Below, piece after piece: positions 1 through 8,330 of a stretch of DNA of 13,593 bases. The position numbers were made by a program, and so were the translations under genes. The stretch lies in NCBI RefSeq assembly GCF_000003605.2, contig NW_003124916.1, forward strand, positions 190,732-204,324. The letters are read 5' to 3'. This DNA comes from Saccoglossus kowalevskii (lineage: Eukaryota > Hemichordata > Enteropneusta > Harrimaniidae). The number at the start of each line of letters is the position of its first letter. Within the stretch, counting starts at the first letter, position 1. The notes beneath the pieces are model-generated. The model was not told the origin of the DNA. It did not search any database and saw only the letters and a program-made list of their open reading frames with translations.

Positions 1-2
1 CG

Positions 3-110
3 CTGTATATGGACACCAACAACCTGACTGACAAAGCACCTAAGGACATTAAAGGAATGGTAGACATGGCAGTCTCCATGCTGTATATGGACACCAACAA
101 CCTGACTGAC
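3..110 (+). repeat. 78-bp tandem repeat, two partial units
   Basis: The 30 bases at 3-32 recur without change at 81-110, a period of 78 bp. The 48 bases between them (33-80) belong to a single unit. After base 110 the second copy keeps weak similarity to 33-60 with small insertions and deletions. The array probably continues to the left of the window. Confidence 0.85.
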
Positions 111-137
111 ATCAAGCACTTAACATTACCAGTATGA
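3..137 (+). CDS. Partial open frame entering from the left edge, possible C-terminal exon
   Basis: Seen: one frame is open from base 3 to a TGA at 135-137 (44 codons). It reads LYMDTNNLTD, then KAPKDIKGMVDMAVSM, then LYMDTNNLTD again, and ends IKHLTLPV. The two LYMDTNNLTD blocks are exactly 26 codons apart, so the DNA repeat keeps the frame, which fits a protein built of 26-residue units. No domain is recognised, and no signal peptide or membrane segment is visible. After the second block the sequence differs from the first by small indels and then stops, so the final unit may be decayed or may be the natural end of the protein. The start lies outside the window. It could equally be a non-coding tandem repeat that happens to be open. 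Function unknown. Confidence 0.3.
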   Translation: MYMDTNNLTDKAPKDIKGMVDMAVSMLYMDTNNLTDIKHLTLPV

Positions 138-1375
138 CAATACACTGATATCTATCTTTCACACCATTTCCTTTATGGCCTACTCACATCAGTCACTCTA
201 TGTTACAGATGTCAATGACCCATTCTTTCCTCATTACACATAGTATTACAGAAAAAAACATACGGCAAAATATTCACCAATTCAGTACTGTTATGACAGT
301 TGTCTGTCACATCATTGATTTGGATCATTAATACAGTAGCTCATGATATGAATACTCGTCGTTTCCATCCCAGTCAATTAATCAAATCATCTTGTTTGAA
401 TTTGAATAATGATATCAAATGAACAATTTTGTCTATATAGGTAAATATTTATTGATGTAAATATGCCTTAGTGATTTCCAGTAAACAACACTCATTTATC
501 TATGATTTTAAATTTTTTAAATATTTTCACCGCTAACAACTCAACCACCTATGACCCCTCATGACTATACATTTTAGAAATAAGTTAATGTACATTTTAT
601 TTTAAAATTCACACTGAATTTGTGTACACGCATTATAACTCTTTGGTATACCAGTAGATATTTTTCTAAAAAATAAATAATTTTTGGCCAGATAGAGACA
701 AGTTCCTGTTGGCTACAGACTACGATCAAAAGTTTGGAAAAAATTAAGAAAGATTTATTTTATAAAGCCAAGGTGACACAAAGTGAATAAGGCATTCAAT
801 TGGTTAAAATAAAAATACTCAATTTATCTTGATATTTCAGTAATTTTGTTAAATTTTCATTACTTTTTGATCAAAATTCCTGGAAAACAAATTTGTGTAA
901 ACATTTTTTCTAGAAATTGCACACTTTTTTAATATTAATAAAAAAAAAACGAGACAGTAAGGCAACAGACAAGCTAGTCTATAAGCCCATCAATATTGAT
1001 TTCACAGGGGACTCCATGTTACAAGTCGCTAGAATCAACGTTGACCTTCAGTCACCTTTGTACATGTACAGTTCATGAATAAATGGACTAGGAAATAATA
1101 ACACTGCTGTAGAGTTTTTGAGTCATTTGTAGGATACCGGTGGTACTAGAGATTGAGAGTGATATTTACTATCTTGAGAATTCATGCTTCCAACCACTTA
1201 CAACATTTATCAATATTGAACACTGTACAAGTAAGTTATACAAATGTACATACCGTACTGGCTCTAAAAAGCAGTGCATATGCATACATAAATAACAGAG
1301 ATACAAAATGTAAGTCTATGGTCATAATACTGCAAGCCCCAGTGCACAATAAATGCAACTGTTGTTTTATTCATG
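138..1375. other. AT-rich stretch without a recognised gene
   Basis: Frequent stops in all frames and A/T homopolymers. A perfect 12-bp palindrome TGTACATGTACA lies at 1059-1070. An open frame at 1153-1386 begins at a GTG codon, has no recognisable domain and runs into the minisatellite, so it is not called. This may be 3' untranslated or intergenic DNA after the frame ending at 137. Several AATAAA words occur (for example near 670 and 1077), but none is distinctive. Confidence 0.6.
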
Positions 1376-2190
1376 CTTCTATTTGAGATGTGCTTCTAAT
1401 AGAGGAAAAATGGTAAGTGCACTTTTATTTGAGATGCGCTTCTAATAGAGCAAACATGGTATGTGCACTTCTATTTGAGATGCAGTTCTAAGACAGCAAA
1501 GATGGTATGTGCACTTCTATTTGAGATGCAGTTCTAAGACAGCAAAGATGGTATGTGCACTTCTATTTGAGATGCAGTTCTAAGACAGCAAAGATGGTAT
1601 GTGCACTTCTATTTGAGATGCAGTTCTAAGACAGCAAAGATGGTATGTGCCCTTTTATTTGAGATGTGCTTCTAATAGAGCAAAGATGGTATGTGCACTT
1701 CTATTTGAGATGCAGTTCTAAGACAGCAAAGATGGTATGCGCACTTCTATTTGAGATGCGCTTCTAATAGATGAAAGATGTAGTGCACCTTCTATTTGAG
1801 ATGCAGTTCTAAGACAGCAAAGATGGTATGTGCACTTCTATTTGAGATGCAGTTCTAAGACAGCAAAGATGATATGCGCACTTGTATTTGAGATGCAGTT
1901 CTAAGACAGCAAAGATGGTATGCGCACTTCTATTTGAGATGCGCTTCTAATAGATGAAAGATGATATGCACACTTCTATTTGAGATGCAGTTCTAAGACA
2001 GCAAAGATGATATGCGCACTTCTATTTGAGATGCGCTTCTAATAGAGCAAAGATGGTATGTGCACTTCTATTTTGAGATGCAATTCAAAGAGAGAAAAAA
2101 TGGTATGTGACTTCTATTTGAGATGAGTTTCTAAAAGAGCAAACGTGTCATGTGCACTTTTATTTAATAGAGATGCGTTACAGAGAAAAG
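1376..2190 (+). repeat. 46-bp minisatellite, about 18 units, two interleaved variants
   Basis: The word GAGATG recurs at 1385, 1431, 1477, 1523, 1569, 1615, 1661, 1707, 1753, 1798, 1844, 1890, 1936, 1982, 2028, 2075, 2120 and 2170, a period of 46 bp with drift at the 3' end. All units share the block AAGATGGTATGTGCACTTCT with small changes. Variant A carries CAGTTCTAAGACAG after GAGATG; variant B carries CGCTTCTAATAGAG or CGCTTCTAATAGATG. The order from 1385 is B B A A A A B A B A A A B A B, then three degenerate units. The four consecutive A units (1477-1660) are nearly identical, which suggests recent local expansion. The array is not coding: frames are interrupted in every unit. It is not a CRISPR array, because there are no unique spacers. 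Confidence 0.95.
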
Positions 2191-3734
2191 ATTATATGAG
2201 TTCTGCTATTAGAGATCTGCTAATAAAAGAAATGTGGTATGTGTGACAACAGCTAACACAACTCAAGAATGCCTGTTTGTTTTCTCATCATGTTACAAAC
2301 ATGTATAATCAAAGAGCAATGTCACTTCTATAACACTGTCCTCAGAATTTTAAACACTCAATGAAACAGTAGTGGTAGATATGTTTTTTTTTTAAATTGG
2401 AATAACAGAAATTGTATTAAAAAATAATAATGTTTAGATTGTATGCTTAGAAATACATTGCTTTTTTTCTGTAAAACTACATGTACATTAAAATTGCTTG
2501 CAAGCAAGTTAACAATCATGTTCTAATTACAAATTAATTATATATGAATTCATCAAACTGTTATATTATACGATCATCTTCAGAATTTATTTATTTATTG
2601 GTCATATCTTGAGATAATCTTATATTATTCAGGAAAAATTTGTGTTGATAATTAGTGATTTTTCAAACACCACAACGAAAAGCGCTTCCAGTGGCTAGCA
2701 TGATTGCAAATTTCAATCTGGTTATGAAGTCTTCAATGCCTTCCAGTCACCCACTCGAATAACTTAGTTAAACTTTGGTGTGTTTTTTTTTTACACACGA
2801 TCTACACGTATACAACAATAAAAGTTTCCATCCTTGTTATTATGAGACCCATATTTTGTGCATGCATGGCACGGCGACAGACCTATAATAACAATATGTC
2901 TTTTAATCAAGCCATTTACTATATACACGTTTTTTTTCCTAAAATCAATTGGGAAAAAATGTCCAACTGAGCCATCTTGGACTTGTATAATCCATGGATT
3001 TTATTTGTTCATAGTATGTCTGATTTGTAAATTCGATAGGAAATTAAAATTTTTTTGAATTGAACATTTTTTGATTTCTGATATATATAATATTCTGGTT
3101 GATTGCACCAGCAACTCATAGGTCACTTAAAGTTGGGTTGCATTGCATGCTCACAATGTTTATTACCCGATAAAGTCTAGTGTCATAGTTGCTATACAGT
3201 AAAAGTTTGAATTTTTATGTAAAAAAAGTTTTTATACACTGTGTATATGTCACATATCGAAGCATAATACGACAGTGACGCTTTAACCAACCAGGACTCA
3301 ATTAATTCTGCTAAACAAGCCTAGTTTCGAGAATTTCTTGTTTTGTTGTTGTCAAATGTTATTTTGTTCTGTCTGTTGTTGTCTGAAACATCAATCATAA
3401 CATATCCATACACTATATATTGTGCAATTTTAAATATCACATAAAAAATTCAATGAAACATGAATATTTGTATATTCTTAAATTAAAATGAATGCACACA
3501 AGTGTATGCATACAGCAATTGATAGGTTGACAGAAGCTGAACATGCACTTTGCCCTATATAGACACAAACAATTCTCAAAACAGTCTTAAAAAAGACACG
3601 GCGTCTTTACTCTGTTGTCATTTCCCACGTTCGTGTACTCACGACGAGGTCGCCAAGGTATTGAAACGAGATTATAGAGGTATACAACCGTTTACAAAAC
3701 AACAATAGACAAGCCAGTCTTGCGAGTTTGTGTA
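2191..3734. other. AT-rich stretch without a recognised gene
   Basis: The first tens of bases still hold decayed minisatellite-like words such as TTAGAGATCTGC. After that there are poly-T and poly-A runs, stops in all frames, and a 14-bp perfect palindrome TTGCTTGCAAGCAA at 2494-2507, a length expected about once by chance in a window this size. From about 3590 the sequence becomes more CpG-containing, with short imperfect hairpins near 3591-3650. No gene, RNA or regulatory site can be supported. Confidence 0.6.
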
Positions 3735-3989
3735 GTTGGTTGGTTGCTTGAACATTTCCACTGAGTTACAATGTGATTCCCGGTGGGACGTTCCAATGAA
3801 AACAAAATCAAATCTCGGAATAAAACGTCAATAATACAAACTTAATATAGAAAAATTCGTTTGAAATTTAACATACGACACTGACCTAACTTATTGCTTG
3901 TGAATGTAAATGGTTCAAAATGTGTTACAGTGTTAATGAACTAGAGCGTAACTGAGCGCCCTTGGGCCTCATCGATCCGCCGCGATTTC
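3735..3989 (+). repeat. Dispersed direct repeat, copy 1 (long form)
   Basis: These 255 bases match 6478-6697 in the same orientation. Both begin with GTTGGTTGGTTGCTTG and end at a GATTTC after CATCGATCCGCC. By eye there are about 14 mismatches over 220 aligned bases, most of them transitions, so about 94% identity. Copy 1 carries 35 bases after CCCGG (about 3783-3817) that copy 2 lacks. The block ends in ...TCTCGG, so CGG flanks the indel on both sides. No terminal inverted repeat, poly-A tail or reading frame is visible, so the class of repeat is unknown. It may be a local segmental duplication or a member of a dispersed family. Confidence 0.92.
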
Positions 3990-4336
3990 AATCACACACG
4001 AGAATACGTGTACAGGTATATATCGAGTACAATTTGTATGATGTCTATTCGTGGGGGCTGGTATTATCAGCCTCTGTGTTAACAACAGAGTATGTACTGC
4101 GCAGTGGCCAGGCAAACAATACCTTATACAATATGAATGAATTTCGCTGAAGGTTTCAACACTTACCTACCTACGAAGTGCTGTTGTTCATGACGAATGG
4201 CAGTGATTTCAATGTACAACACAGATAAACTTTTCGTGCACGCTAACACGAGATTAAACCTACTGTATGCGCCAAGAACTTGATTGAAGTGTTCGGTGTT
4301 ATGGAGCTATCCACTCGGTTTAACAAATCAGAATCA

Positions 4337-4417
4337 CTACATCGCGGGGGTAACTGCGTAATAAACAATCGTTTCACTTTCTCGACGACTGGGAGGACAC
4401 ACCGAGACTTCCGCCAT
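4337..4417 (-). CDS. Candidate first coding exon, minus strand, starting MAEVS
   Basis: On the minus strand an ATG at 4417-4415 sits in GGGATGGCGGAAGTC, which combines a YY1-like word (ATGGCGG) with an ETS-like word (CGGAAGT), a pairing common at metazoan transcription and translation starts. The frame reads MAEVSVCPPSRRESETI... and stops at 4339-4337 after 26 codons. If it is real it would need to splice; a possible donor is TCG|GTGTGT right after MAEVS. No downstream exon was identified to the left. A + strand frame over the same bases (from the ATG at 4301 to 4594) is also open and could be the real one or a shadow. Support is positional and motif-based only. Confidence 0.2.
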   Translation of the reverse strand: MAEVSVCPPSRRESETIVYYAVTPAM

Positions 4418-4454
4418 CCCGTTCGCGAGTGGCACAACAAATTTAGTGACGTCA
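4411..4454 (-). promoter_or_regulatory. Promoter-like cluster: full CRE plus ETS/YY1-like site
   Basis: A perfect eight-base CRE palindrome TGACGTCA lies at 4447-4454. About 30 bases away is CCGCCATCC with ACTTCCG at 4408-4419; read on the minus strand this is GGATGGCGGAAGT. The patch around 4310-4500 is richer in CpG than its surroundings. This arrangement resembles TATA-less housekeeping promoters, with YY1 near the start site and CREB/ATF sites just upstream, which would place transcription leftwards. That reading is an inference from motifs. Confidence 0.35.
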
Positions 4455-4729
4455 TAACAAGTTGTGTATCTAGTGTCAAGGACGTACCATTGCAATTGCA
4501 GGGGGTTGGAGTTGATTTGTTATACCCCCCCCCCACGAGAGATAAAATACTGTGGGGTTTTCGATATAGCTACCTTCGGAGCTATTTGAAATAATCGAAA
4601 GAATAAGATACTCATGTAGACGAGGGCGGAAATCACAACAGAAACGGCCTGTCTATTTCCACTGCCGATGCGTTGGTCGACTCCTAAAAACACCTGTAAG
4701 ATTTCGCGATCGTTAGAAGGGGCTGACAT

Positions 4730-4850
4730 TATTTTTATTTATTTGTTTATTTTTTAATTTTTTTAATTCATTTATTTATTTATTTGTTTGTATATTTATT
4801 TATTGTTTCAATATTGTTTTATTTATTTATTGTTTTACTTATTCATATTG
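4730..4850. repeat. TTTA/TTTG low-complexity tract
   Basis: Nearly pure T/A with recurring ATTT, TTTA and TTTG units, broken by short TTAATTTTTTTAATTC segments. An open frame over 4784-4972 is almost entirely hydrophobic because of this composition and should not be read as a membrane protein. Confidence 0.85.
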
Positions 4851-5564
4851 TGCTATTTAGCAACGTACTTATTCCACGTGTTCATTTAGATCACAGTATT
4901 GAGGGGAGACTTATTCAACGTGTGTGTCGAAATGTGATACACCATTGCATTTGCTATCATGGTACACTCTGACCTGTTTATGCCTAGTTTAACCGTCAAA
5001 CGTCACAGATGTAATACTGTTCCGGAAATGAGACAATTTCCCGCCAATCTAACCGTGACTGACAAACTTATTTCCTTTCTTTGCAGTTGCAAATAGTCAC
5101 GGTTTTATAAGTAAATGGGATTAGAGACACTATGTGAGTCCAATAATGACATCATATACTCACACGTACGTGTATAATAACACGTGATTTCAATCAATAC
5201 ATTAGTTAATCCTCGATTAATCTTTATTGAGCAATATGACCTCATTCAATTTCACCAAATACGCAGATTTTTGTACCTTTTATTGGTATCCATTACTAAA
5301 AGTCACTAGTTACCCAGTCTAATCATTAACCTAATTGTAATTACAATATTATTATGACTCATATCTGTATGCACAGTTCTTTCGCTCCTTTTTCCATGAT
5401 TATTTTCTCTGTAACTTTTTTTTTAATTCTTCCATCACCCCGAGTTTATAATGATTCACATCTAACTGTGTATTTCTGCTTTGCTGACGGCGCCAGGAGA
5501 GGCGATTCAAACTTCTTAATGGCGTATTTCTTGCAATTAAACTCACTCGCATCGGTATGCTTGA
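4851..5564. other. Intergenic-looking stretch without a recognised gene
   Basis: Mixed composition with scattered CACGTG words (E-box cores at 4876-4881 and 5181-5186) and AT-rich patches. No coherent coding frame or RNA gene is seen. The last 100 bases rise in CpG content (GACGGCGCC near 5487) and lead into the patch that begins around 5565. Confidence 0.5.
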
Positions 5565-5713
5565 AGGAACACTCAAAGCAATGGCGTCATCATCAAAGCC
5601 AGGCGTCGACTTGAAGGCCGGACATCGAAAACAAAATGTACCGTAACTAATATAACGGATGTAGACGATGATACTGATACGCCGTTTGAAGTAGACACTC
5701 GCCCGCCGTGCAG
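5565..5713 (+). CDS. Coding-like stretch ending at a candidate splice donor
   Basis: One frame is open from 5565 to 5818. Within it, from about 5628, it reads KCTVTNITDVDDDTDTPFEV and then DTRPPCR, an acidic, threonine-rich composition that looks translated. A donor-like CAG|GTATCC lies at 5711-5719, so an exon could end at 5713. An ATG in a good context (AGCAATGGCG, 5581) opens a different frame reading MASSSKPGVDLKAGHRKQNVP, which stops at 5644-5646. The two frames would be joined only by a frameshift near the A-rich run at 5627-5637, so this may be an old broken gene, an indel in the sequence, or chance. The open frame shows no domain I recognise. Confidence 0.22.
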
Positions 5714-5714
5714 G

Positions 5715-5954
5715 TATCCTCGGGGGCGGAGCTACGTCACAAGACGTTCCACGTTGCTAAGACGCGCACCACTGTACATGCATTTCTATGGGCTCTTTTC
5801 GCGCTGCTGTGGAACGTAGGGCTAATCGTGTTATACTGTTCAGGAGAGTCTCAACCACCATCCCAAAGTATCGTTTTCTGCGAGTTTTTGGCCTTTGTTT
5901 AACCGCCAGGGTTGCCAAGCGGTGAAAATGCCCGGATGTCCGCCCCCGAGGATA
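5715..5954. repeat. 240-bp unit bounded by a perfect 16-bp inverted repeat, TA at both tips
   Basis: TATCCTCGGGGGCGGA at 5715-5730 is the exact reverse complement of TCCGCCCCCGAGGATA at 5939-5954. If the terminal TA is a target duplication, the inverted ends are TCCTCGGGGGCGGA (5717-5730 and 5939-5952), as in Tc1/mariner-type miniature elements. Similarity between the arms fades inside. The arms also contain GC boxes (GGGGCGG), and inside each lies a GTTGCYAAG word (5753-5761 left, 5911-5919 right), resembling an RFX half-site. The alternative is therefore a CpG-rich promoter with symmetrical GC boxes. A minus-strand frame starting MAYPRGRTS at about 5957 and running to 5757 is open for 67 codons with a strong start context, but has no recognised domain. 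Confidence 0.5.
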
Positions 5955-6160
5955 TGCCATGTTTCGATGGCGCCCCACTCTCCCTCTGCGTATACGTGAA
6001 TCCATTGACTGCGAGGGCGCTACCACTGATGTTTTTTTATTACCGGTATACATATGTTCATTATTTGAGCTACTTAATGCGTCTAACATTCACTAGTTTA
6101 TCATACGAACTATATATATCAGGATTAACAAATAACAAACACTAATTCCATGGCTACCAT

Positions 6161-6236
6161 TTAAAGCGAGGGAGTCGACACCTGCGCATGCGTCAGTTGG
6201 TCATAGCGTGCGCAGGTCACGACCCTCCCGCTTTAA
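6161..6236. mobile_element. TTAA-flanked miniature transposon, internally deleted copy
   Basis: TTAA at 6161-6164 and 6233-6236 bracket 68 bases. These start AGCGAGGGAGTCGACACCTG and end in the inverted counterpart GCAGGTCACGACCCTCCCGC followed by T. The arms pair over roughly 28 bases with a few mismatches. The left 48 bases align with the left end of the element at 9205-9365, and the right 28 bases align with its right end, so this copy lacks the middle. TTAA target duplication is typical of piggyBac-type transposases, but the ends do not match a named family I can recall. No coding capacity. The arm contains TGCGCATGCG, close to the NRF1 recognition sequence. Confidence 0.82.
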
Positions 6237-6477
6237 ACAAACGATTTCATACTGAGATGAAACCTGTAACAAAAGTATTTTGAATTTACTACCCCTATTT
6301 ATTAGATCGAATACCAGCAAACCTCACATCAGATGTACAAACGGTCTCCCCATTGCCTTTATAAAATATTTCACGTTCACAGTGGGCGCTCTTCTTGCTG
6401 TCAACGGTGATTTCCTATCAAATTCTGTGCGCGCCTGACTCCCATTACAGGTAAAATATAGCCCCCATCCCCTGGGG

Positions 6478-6697
6478 GTTGGTTGGTTGCTTGAACATTT
6501 CCGCTGAGTTACAATGTGATTCCCGGTATAAAACGTGAATAATACAAACTTAATATAGAAAAATTCGGTTGAAATTTAATATATGACACTGACCTAACTT
6601 ATTGCTTGTGAATATAAATGATCCAAAATGTGTTACAGTGTTAATGAACTAGAGCGTAACTGAGCGTCCGTGGGCCTCATCGATCCGCCAAGATTTC
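6478..6697 (+). repeat. Dispersed direct repeat, copy 2 (short form)
   Basis: These 220 bases match 3735-3989 with about 94% identity and lack its 35-bp block; the junction here is CCCGG|TATAAAACGT. The left boundary abuts a short C/G hairpin (CCCCATCCCCTGGGG, about 6463-6477). The right boundary is followed by unrelated sequence. As in copy 1, no frame spans it and no transposon ends are visible. Confidence 0.92.
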
Positions 6698-6863
6698 TGT
6701 AAGATAAGCTGTAAAAATAGCTGTGGTAAAACTTATTTCAAAAGGACTTGCATACGAGAATAATCAGGGCTTTCTTTTCAGCTTGACATGTGTGGATATG
6801 TTTACTTTTTAATTATGATGAGTACAGTGTATTATTACATTTTGGCAATGTTGTCCCTAATAG

Positions 6864-6912
6864 ACACTGGAGGGCGCTATCACATGTGCTACGTGATACT
6901 TCGGCCATTTTA
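6864..6912 (-). promoter_or_regulatory. CTCF-like site beside a YY1-like minus-strand ATG
   Basis: ACACTGGAGGGCGCTA at 6864-6879 matches the 16-position CTCF core consensus at about 14 positions, by my own comparison. Thirty bases further right, on the minus strand, AAAATGGCCGAAGT resembles a YY1 initiator (ATG at 6908-6906). The frame from that ATG reads MAEVSRSTCDSALQCLLG and stops at 6815-6813 after 31 codons. It shares the MAEVS start with the candidate at 4417, which may only reflect the shared motif. A CACGTA word (6892-6887 on the minus strand) lies between the two sites. Confidence 0.28.
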
Positions 6913-6931
6913 ACGACCACTGATACCAAAC

Positions 6932-6950
6932 GATTGATTGATTGATTGAT
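6932..6950 (+). repeat. (GATT)n microsatellite
   Basis: Four full GATT units followed by GATGAT. Short and simple, of no apparent coding or regulatory meaning. Confidence 0.85.
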
Positions 6951-8244
6951 GATAAATTAATCGATTTTTTGATAAATGTGAATAATTCTTTAAAACACGA
7001 ATGAAGAACCACATGTTCCTGTGTATTAAACAAAATCAAAACTTAATCCGTTTCAAGAGAAGATTTTGCTCACTCTTTACTTTTTGATTTGTATTTTCTT
7101 ACTTATAACTTCTTGGTAAATCCGATTGTTTATCTTTTAGGTGCAGATAATATTACAACATTCGCGTATGATTATTAGACCAGTCTTTCCACTTTCTATT
7201 TTTACCATTGCACAAATATGTTTCCATCAATTTTTGAGGGTTTCTGCAATATCCCCCACGGTGACATTCATCTACAGATGGAAGTGTATCCCTCATCGAG
7301 GAGTGATTTATAACGAAGATTAGTTGAAAGGGAGAATTGGTAACGAATATATCCGACACACTGATGGAGGGTAACGCACGTAACGTGGCGACTCTTCATA
7401 CAATACGATGGTTGAAATTTAAAATAAATAATGTTATACATCTCTTCGTTTATTAGACAATGATTGACAAAATGATAATGTGTTCGACAAACGTCTATAT
7501 TTCACACAAAGATAATGATGCCAATAACGAACATTGAACTTGATAGTAATTACATAATTGTATTCTGTATATTAATTAGAGCGCCCATATGAGGAAAGTC
7601 TAGGCAATACAGAAATGGGGAAACAGCATGGTAAAATACACCCATACGCAGGTGACTAGTAGCGTAGTCTGGAACTGTCGCTTGGCAAAAAAATATTTGA
7701 AATAAATACACCAGAAAAAACATTTACAAGTACTACAGTACTTTATTGTAATACCCATCAAAACAGGTGGCGCGGAAACATTGCTATTGGTCACGCCATC
7801 TAGAGGCAAAGTAACTATTTTATTATAAGGACGTTTTTGTCTACTCTCGAGCCTATTCTAAGCAGATAATATAAAGCAAGAGCGTTACAATCTGATTAAA
7901 ATCTGATCATAGTGTACGGGCTTTAATTATTTTGGCTATAAACTTATTTTTATTTTATCTTTTATTACTTTTGTTATTAATGCCTTTTTATTTTATTATT
8001 TTACTTTGATTTTGATTTTGTGATTTTTTAAATTCCGTCCTAAATACTTCGCAATTACCAAAACTTCCAAAAATAAATACTGGAGCCAAAAAAAAGACAA
8101 AACTAGGATCTTATTTTAATCAGATTGGGAGCGATATAATATGTTTTTATTTTTATTTTTTTCGTAGAATGTGCTATTTTCAAACTGTTTAATACGTATA
8201 CGCATGTTATGCAATTGGGAGTTGAACCTTTCTCGTAAACAAAG
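6951..8244. other. AT-rich stretch without a recognised gene
   Basis: No coherent coding frame; open frames here are short, overlap on both strands and mostly start at TTG or GTG. GGTGGCGCGGAAAC at 7767-7780 and CACGCCATCTAGAGG at 7792-7806 form a small GC-rich island. On the minus strand the latter reads AGATGGCGTGACCAATAG, a YY1-like word followed by a CCAAT box, but the ATG is followed at once by a stop (ATG GCG TGA). From 7925 to about 8030 the sequence is a T-rich low-complexity tract of TTTTATT and TTTGATT units. Confidence 0.55.
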
Positions 8245-8330
8245 CAGGGGGGATTGGCACGAGAGGGCGCCATCCGATCTGAATGGAACGTTTCGAAGTC
8301 AGTCATCCGTCGTCCGTAGCCCATCGTCAA
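8245..8330. promoter_or_regulatory. GC-rich motif cluster with CTCF-like and YY1-like words
   Basis: GCACGAGAGGGCGCCA at 8257-8272 matches the CTCF core consensus at about 14 of 16 positions by eye. The overlapping minus-strand GGATGGCGCCCTC resembles a YY1 start, with a frame MAPSRANPPCFVYEK and a possible donor at AAAG|GTTCAA. On the + strand an ATG at 8282 opens MERFEVSHPSSVAHRQ for 25 codons, and the neighbouring frame ending PSSKQQRPVYEQLK at 8365 also looks protein-like. The competing readings cannot all be real, so no coding exon is called. Confidence 0.3.

Noticed and set aside
1153-1386. 77-codon open frame before the minisatellite
   Set aside because: It begins at GTG, has no domain, and its composition follows the local DNA. 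Nothing supports translation.
1376-2190. CRISPR array
   Set aside because: The 46-bp units are contiguous with no unique spacers, in animal-like DNA.
2494-2507. 14-bp palindrome TTGCTTGCAAGCAA
   Set aside because: About one such palindrome is expected by chance in 13.6 kb, and no context adds to it.
4280-4594. 104-codon open frame on the + strand
   Set aside because: It starts at TTG (first ATG at 4301) and overlaps open frames on the other strand. Its proline run comes from a poly-C tract. No domain recognised.
4784-4972. Hydrophobic small membrane protein
   Set aside because: The hydrophobic residues come from the TTTA/TTTG low-complexity tract, and there is no supporting start or domain.
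5708-5902. Frame with a membrane-like segment (FLWALFALLWNVGLIVLY)
   Set aside because: Its start is GTG, the frame is closed just upstream at 5687, and it competes with two other open frames over the same bases. The hydrophobic run alone is not enough.
5757-6089. 110-codon open frame on the minus strand, the longest in the window
   Set aside because: It begins at a non-ATG codon. The stretch from the internal ATG (MAYPRGRTS...) is basic and unfamiliar and lies over the inverted repeat and CpG patch, where stop codons are rare. Noted under the inverted repeat instead of being called a gene.
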